Shown here piece after piece: positions 1 through 3,743 of a DNA stretch of 6,044 nucleotides; the first letter of the stretch is position 1; each line of letters opens with the position of its first letter. The translations under genes and the position numbers were made by a program. The notes under the pieces are model-generated. The model had not been told where the DNA came from, ran no database searches, and saw only the letters and a list, made by a program, of their open reading frames with translations. This stretch comes from an uncultured Ruminococcus sp. GTDB lineage: Bacteria; Bacillota; Clostridia; Oscillospirales; Acutalibacteraceae. The stretch is taken from the NCBI GenBank assembly GCA_902773035.1, contig CACYDB010000077.1, positions 1 through 6,044 on the forward strand, read 5' to 3'.

Positions 1-471
1 ATTGACCGACCCCTTCAAGTAGAAGCTCGACGCATTCGCGCTTTTGACCGAAATCATCACATATTTGGCGCTCGAGGGAATTGTAACCGTGATCACGCTG
101 CCCTCTGTTGCCTCACCGAGCACGCCGCCCGATATGAAGGTCTGAGCGGAGTCGAAGAAAGCATATCCCGCCAATGATCCCGAGTAGAACTGAGGGAACG
201 TCAACTTTTTAATATTATAGCTCGATAAATCAATATAGCCTGTTTTCTTCAACGTATTGTGATTTTCTACAATACCGCCGTTCGTGCCCTTGACATAGCC
301 CACCGTCAGCTCGCCGTAGTCAATGTCAAAGTCATGCCAACCACTGTTGAGCCGGGCAATATTCTCTCCAATCTCCGCCGCGTCCGCCTTAAAAGCTAAA
401 GCCGTATTTATATCAGCAATGTTGGTGTCTGTATATTTTTTAGAAAATTCATAAGTTAAAAAATTATTCAT
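1..471 (-). CDS. Second tail-fibre or receptor-binding-like protein, N-terminal part (3' end beyond window)
   Basis: The frame is open from an ATG at 471 to the window edge, giving 157 residues with no stop; it is too incomplete to name. Residues 1-45 form a short, probably helical N-terminus containing INTALAFKADAAEIGENIA, which resembles residues 49-69 of the preceding SGNH fibre protein. Residues about 46-157 look beta-rich, with GYIDLSSYNIKKLTF (78-92), YAFFDSAQTFISGG (103-116) and IPSSAKYVMISV (131-142). From memory, this pattern occurs in beta-sandwich modules of gut-phage tail proteins, often beside hydrolase domains. I infer a second surface-contacting fibre protein; whether an enzyme follows cannot be seen. 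The start is fixed by GGAGG at 481-485, nine bases upstream. An in-frame ATG at 480 abuts that site and is unlikely to be used. The preceding gene ends 19 bases upstream. Phage tail protein: fairly sure. Exact role: unsure. Confidence 0.75.
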   Translation of the reverse strand, partial: MNNFLTYEFSKKYTDTNIADINTALAFKADAAEIGENIARLNSGWHDFDIDYGELTVGYVKGTNGGIVENHNTLKKTGYIDLSSYNIKKLTFPQFYSGSLAGYAFFDSAQTFISGGVLGEATEGSVITVTIPSSAKYVMISVKSANASSFYLKGSVN

Positions 472-480
472 TTGTATCAT

Positions 481-485
481 CCTCC
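481..485 (-). promoter_or_regulatory. Ribosome binding site deciding the start of the second fibre gene
   Basis: The minus strand reads GGAGG here, in the 19-base gap after the SGNH fibre stop codon. Two in-frame ATGs follow, at 480 and 471. The first has zero spacing from GGAGG and the second has nine bases, so 471 is the likely start. The protein then begins MNNF, like the MNNY starts of two upstream genes. Confidence 0.8.
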
Positions 486-490
486 GTGTT

Positions 491-2062
491 TTAATAATTA
501 TGAATATACGGAATTATCATTTGTCCAATATGTTGATATCCCAATTCCGAAGGATGTGTTGTGTCTGAGAGCAGAATCATATCATGTCCATTTATATTCT
601 GTGTGACATATCTCCCATCATTATAACAGTCGAAAGCGTAACGAATCGGGCACAGCTCGTCGATGCCTAGCTCTATGTAGTTATCCATGATTATCCTGCA
701 ATACTCGGTCGTACCTTCCCAACGGTCATAACCGGAATTAATCCCTATAGGGAATTGATTTGGCAACCAGTAAACCACCTTAATGTTGCTGTTGTAATTC
801 TTTATCGAGCTGACGATAATGTTGACAAACTCGCAGATGTCACTTTCGGTGTTATAATCGCCGCGCGACATATCGTTAGCGCCTAAATTCACAAAAACGA
901 TGTCGGGACACACTCCGTTTAATTTATTCGTTACATAAAATCCAAAGTCAAATTGCTTCACAGATGGATTCGGATTATAAAACGGATTAGGAATACTTGT
1001 TCCACCGCTAAAAGCTGAATCGTCGGTCTGATTTGAACATTTGGCGAAGGTATAGTTTCGCCATCCGCTGCGCCCTTCGTGTCTGTAGACGCCTTCACCC
1101 CATGAACCGAGAAGTGTTATCTCCTTGTTCAGCGCGGTTATAGTGTCATATACGTATTTAACATAAATACGGTGATTAGTGTATGAATCACCTATGAAAA
1201 GTACCTTTTTACCGTTTGCGATCGTTACCTTTGTTTTTGTTGGCAGGTCGGTCACATTAAACAGATTAAAACCATCATGTCCGTTTTGAATCAGACTATT
1301 ATGCCCAGAGGGATTCGATACCATCTTAAACGGACGATTAAAAAGAGCCTGCGGATAAATATACAGCGGAGTTTCATCGCTATACAGATACGGCGGATTA
1401 AACTGTGCCAAAACGGGCACATCGTTATAAATTTCGTACCGTGTATTTGCAGGATTAATATAAAATCCCTCACTGGAAAGCATTTCTTTAAAGGTGATAG
1501 AGTTTATGTCTGTTGTAGCAAAGGCAATATAATCAAAACTCTTGGTTTTAAAATTCGGGTCGGTCGCAAGATTTAAAGAAGCAATCGAACCGATTATTGC
1601 AGGAGCCTTGTTTTCAACACGCTTTAAATTAGAATTTAAAACAACAACTTGATTGTTTTTAGTTGTGTTCACCTTCCAAGTCATTATACCCTTATGACCC
1701 TTCACAGGAAGGATAAAGCCGGTACACCCTGCTAAAGTTGAAAAATGCGGGTCGCCGTAGGTCGGGGAGGTCGTATCGCCCCAATTCACCCAACCGTCGC
1801 AGTACTGATCCTTATACACTCTAACCGGCAAAAACGGAAGTGGAAAGTTGTCCATTTTATCTGCCATTTTAGCGGCTACGTCCGCCGCGTTCGCCTTGAG
1901 CGCCAGCGCGGCGGTTACGTCTGAGGAGTTCGCTTTGCTTGATTCCAAAGCGTTCACGCCGTTTGTCGCCGCCTCTATGCCCGCCTCGATGTGGTTGAGA
2001 TTTTCGGCATTTATGGGCGGGGATTGATGATTTACCCAAACTGTTTTTGAATAATTATTCAC
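491..2062 (-). CDS. Tail fibre / receptor-binding protein with C-terminal SGNH (GDSL-type) esterase domain
   Basis: This complete 523-residue protein has three visible parts. Residues 1-70 carry PINAENLNHIEAGIE (16-30), a signature I know from N-termini of Firmicutes phage receptor-binding proteins, then an Ala-rich probable coiled coil (DVTAALALKANAADVAAKM, 48-66) that likely joins it to the baseplate. Residues about 75-280 are a beta-rich module I cannot name. Residues about 285-523 are an SGNH hydrolase with all blocks present: FIGDSY (289-294, nucleophile Ser293), HEGRSGW (328-334, block II Gly), NLGAND (392-397, Asn396) and DTTHP (500-504, Asp500 and His503). Such enzymes remove acyl groups from glycans; E. 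coli phage G7C gp63.1 is a known tailspike SGNH deacetylase. The substrate here is unknown. The start is GTG, overlapping the preceding hub gene by eight bases; the next in-frame ATG would remove the NAENLNHIE motif. From about residue 70 on, the gene is much more AT-rich than its neighbours. Confidence 0.9.
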   Translation of the reverse strand: MNNYSKTVWVNHQSPPINAENLNHIEAGIEAATNGVNALESSKANSSDVTAALALKANAADVAAKMADKMDNFPLPFLPVRVYKDQYCDGWVNWGDTTSPTYGDPHFSTLAGCTGFILPVKGHKGIMTWKVNTTKNNQVVVLNSNLKRVENKAPAIIGSIASLNLATDPNFKTKSFDYIAFATTDINSITFKEMLSSEGFYINPANTRYEIYNDVPVLAQFNPPYLYSDETPLYIYPQALFNRPFKMVSNPSGHNSLIQNGHDGFNLFNVTDLPTKTKVTIANGKKVLFIGDSYTNHRIYVKYVYDTITALNKEITLLGSWGEGVYRHEGRSGWRNYTFAKCSNQTDDSAFSGGTSIPNPFYNPNPSVKQFDFGFYVTNKLNGVCPDIVFVNLGANDMSRGDYNTESDICEFVNIIVSSIKNYNSNIKVVYWLPNQFPIGINSGYDRWEGTTEYCRIIMDNYIELGIDELCPIRYAFDCYNDGRYVTQNINGHDMILLSDTTHPSELGYQHIGQMIIPYIHNY

Positions 2063-3317
2063 TTACAATATCCACCTTTCTTTCAGAATAGCTCTGTCCT
2101 TTTGCTCCGACGATTACTTTCATCCCCGAAACTCCCCTGATCTCCCTCGAAAAGATGAAACTCTCCATGTATTGAAGATCGCTGTATCCTGTTATTAAAT
2201 CAAATTTGTCGCCCGGCTCAAGCCACCATTCGCCGAATGCCATGACAGAACAAGGACGGTAGCGGCAAATGTCTCCGAAGATGAAATTCTCCTGCGAGCC
2301 GCTGCTCCAGAACGCGGTCACAAGATTCTCGACGTTTGTGCAGAGCTTTGTGAGAATATTGCCGGAAATGTACCAGCAGCTCTTATCATTGCTGTAGCCG
2401 TAATCACAGCTGCTTTCCCCGCCGTTCTGCGGAAACGAGATGTACTTGATCTCGGGAGTGCGAAAATCCTCAAACTCAAGGTCGGTATATGAGAGCAGCC
2501 TGATATCCCTGTCCTTCTGAGAAGTGGAATACTGCGCGGGAACGCTGCCGGAAATCTTGTACAATGTCTTAAAAACAAGCTCTCCCTCACTGTCTATATA
2601 CGCGAACTGAGCGTTGAGCTCACAGTAAGCCTTGAGAATATCGAGAACGCTCAGGCTGCTGTCGCAGAAGCGGTCGACCAGATCCCTGGTCATCGAAAGT
2701 GATTTCTGCTTGTTGAACGAATAAACAGCAGCATTATAAAAAGCATCGGCATAATCGGTTGAATAAATGTTGTCGAACTGCGTTAGCGCTGTTTCCGTAA
2801 GGTCGCCGAGGGTTATATCGCTGTGGTGATCTATCGCGTAGAAAATGTATTGTTTGAGCCAGTCGCGGCATTTCGTACACGACATCCTATAGAATTCATC
2901 ATAAGCGCTTAGCTCAAATACCGCGCGGTTCTTCTGCCGCGCTGCGCTGTTGATGATCCCGCTGAATAGCTGATATTCGAAGGTGACGACGCTTCCGAGC
3001 GGCGCGGCTTCGCTGCTCGGAAGGAAATCATCCGAGGGAAAGACAGAACCCCTCGCGCAGCCCTGCTTAACATAGATCTCGATCGTTTTTCCCAAAACAG
3101 CCGACGGCGTCACTCCGATCATCTTAAGCGTGAGCTGAGAAGCGACGCAGCCGCCGAGGACGAAGCTGCTTTCATCCATGATCGAGGATTTAAGCACAAG
3201 GCTTTCGGAGATAACATGAGAGCTGTCATACACCGTGCCGTTGATAACGACCTTGAGCTCTCGCGAGAAGGTCGAGGAGCGCAGCTCGGAAATGATCGCG
3301 GGATCGGAAATTATCAT
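2055..3317 (-). CDS. Baseplate hub / tail-associated (Tal-like) protein without lysin domain
   Basis: This 420-residue protein resembles the hub proteins encoded after the tape measure and distal tail genes of Firmicutes siphophages. Visible landmarks are a beta-rich N-terminal part (STFSRELKVVINGTVYDSS, 15-33, then ESLVLKSSIMDESSF, 38-52); YQLFSGIINSAARQKNRAVF (115-134) followed by AYDEFYRM (138-145); a probably helical centre (about 150-240) leading to CELNAQFAYIDSEGELVF (232-249); and a C-terminal beta region with EPGDKFDLITGY (367-378) and SREIRGV (390-396). Hubs of this kind close the tail tube as a trimer and carry receptor-binding proteins; this is family knowledge, not shown here. The protein ends right after the hub region, with no CHAP, NlpC/P60 or other peptidoglycan-degrading domain. 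It has 11 cysteines, including CTKC (147-150). The ATG at 3317 sits seven bases after GGAGG. Tail protein: confident. Hub assignment: moderately so. Confidence 0.75.
   Translation of the reverse strand: MIISDPAIISELRSSTFSRELKVVINGTVYDSSHVISESLVLKSSIMDESSFVLGGCVASQLTLKMIGVTPSAVLGKTIEIYVKQGCARGSVFPSDDFLPSSEAAPLGSVVTFEYQLFSGIINSAARQKNRAVFELSAYDEFYRMSCTKCRDWLKQYIFYAIDHHSDITLGDLTETALTQFDNIYSTDYADAFYNAAVYSFNKQKSLSMTRDLVDRFCDSSLSVLDILKAYCELNAQFAYIDSEGELVFKTLYKISGSVPAQYSTSQKDRDIRLLSYTDLEFEDFRTPEIKYISFPQNGGESSCDYGYSNDKSCWYISGNILTKLCTNVENLVTAFWSSGSQENFIFGDICRYRPCSVMAFGEWWLEPGDKFDLITGYSDLQYMESFIFSREIRGVSGMKVIVGAKGQSYSERKVDIVSE
2072..2079 (-). promoter_or_regulatory. Ribosome binding site supporting the GTG start of the SGNH fibre gene
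   Basis: The minus strand reads AAAGGTGG, inside the last codons of the hub gene and nine bases before the GTG at 2062-2060. It is a weaker match than the TAAGGAGG sites of the two upstream genes. The hub stop codon (2057-2055) lies within the start of the new gene, so ribosomes finishing the hub probably re-initiate here. Confidence 0.65.
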
Positions 3318-3324
3318 AAAACGC

Positions 3325-3332
3325 CCTCCTTA
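3325..3332 (-). promoter_or_regulatory. Ribosome binding site of the hub gene, fused to the preceding stop codon
   Basis: The minus strand reads TAAGGAGG. The TAA is the stop codon of the DUF6711-like gene and GGAGG is the ribosome binding site of the hub gene, seven bases before its ATG at 3317. This layout favours coupled termination and re-initiation. Confidence 0.85.
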
Positions 3333-3731
3333 ATACTCGATCAGCTCGACCGAGATCGGATTGTACAGAATATCGGTATTATCGGCGTCCTTCACGCTGT
3401 ACTCGATATCCGGAATGTAAAAATACCCGCTCGAATAGCTGTTTGTTTCATCGTTCCAGTATTCGACTGTCGCCTTGCGCTGAAGGGCGTTGATGATCGA
3501 GCTGTTGATAATGCTTTGAAACTGAATTTTTTGGTCAAGCTTCAAAATGTGCGTCGAAAAGCTCAGAGTCGAGCGCGTATGCGTAAGGGTCTCGCGAATG
3601 AGCGCGCCGTTCTGATCGGTCTCGGCGCTCGCCTCGCTTCGCCTGTTTGGTGTTGACTTGTATTCGAGGAGAAAGCTGTTCGGCAAGATCTGACTGCCGA
3701 ATTTCAAAAGATAGCCGTTGTAATTATTCAT
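3330..3731 (-). CDS. Small minor tail protein, DUF6711-like
   Basis: This complete 133-residue protein has features I associate with the phage family DUF6711: an N-terminal YNGYLLKFG (4-12), a TPNRRSEASAETDQNGAL segment (27-44) with the D-x-N-G turn, RETLTHTRSTLSF (46-58), then VEYWNDETNSYSSGYFYIPD (89-108), and a C-terminal NPISVELIEY (124-133). The family has no assigned biochemical function. Its place between the tape measure and the hub is where siphophages encode the distal tail protein that links tube to baseplate, but classical distal tail proteins are longer, usually over 200 residues. I infer a tail-tube-end or baseplate adaptor. The ATG at 3731 follows GGAGG with a short four-base spacing, nine bases after the tape measure stop. 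Like two downstream fibre genes, it starts MNN. Family recognition is from memory; a search with the Pfam profile would settle it. Confidence 0.8.
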   Translation of the reverse strand: MNNYNGYLLKFGSQILPNSFLLEYKSTPNRRSEASAETDQNGALIRETLTHTRSTLSFSTHILKLDQKIQFQSIINSSIINALQRKATVEYWNDETNSYSSGYFYIPDIEYSVKDADNTDILYNPISVELIEY

Positions 3732-3735
3732 GCCG

Positions 3736-3743
3736 CCTCCTTA
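3736..3743 (-). promoter_or_regulatory. Ribosome binding site of the DUF6711-like gene, fused to the tape measure stop codon
   Basis: The minus strand reads TAAGGAGG. TAA ends the tape measure gene and GGAGG lies four bases before the ATG at 3731. The octamer is identical to that at the next junction (3325-3332), which points to coupled translation of the tail genes. Confidence 0.8.

Noticed and set aside
471..480. Upstream in-frame ATG at 480 as start of the second fibre gene
   Set aside because: It directly abuts the GGAGG site with no spacing. The ATG at 471 has a nine-base spacing and gives the MNN start seen in neighbouring genes.
472..490. Promoter or terminator in the longest intergenic gap
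   Set aside because: The gap is only 19 bases and is occupied by the ribosome binding site. I see no hairpin with a T-run and no paired -35/-10 boxes.
1277..1576. Plus-strand open frame inside the SGNH fibre gene
   Set aside because: It is antisense to the fibre's beta-rich module, encodes a basic, non-family-like protein and has no convincing ribosome binding site.
491..2062. Possible diversity-generating retroelement target in the fibre gene
   Set aside because: The C-terminus is an intact SGNH domain, not a C-type-lectin-like variable region, and no reverse transcriptase or template repeat is in the window. The truncated second fibre cannot be judged.
3216..3656. Plus-strand open frame across the hub and DUF6711-like genes
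   Set aside because: It runs antisense across two well-supported genes and their junction; the composition is that of a reverse-strand shadow.
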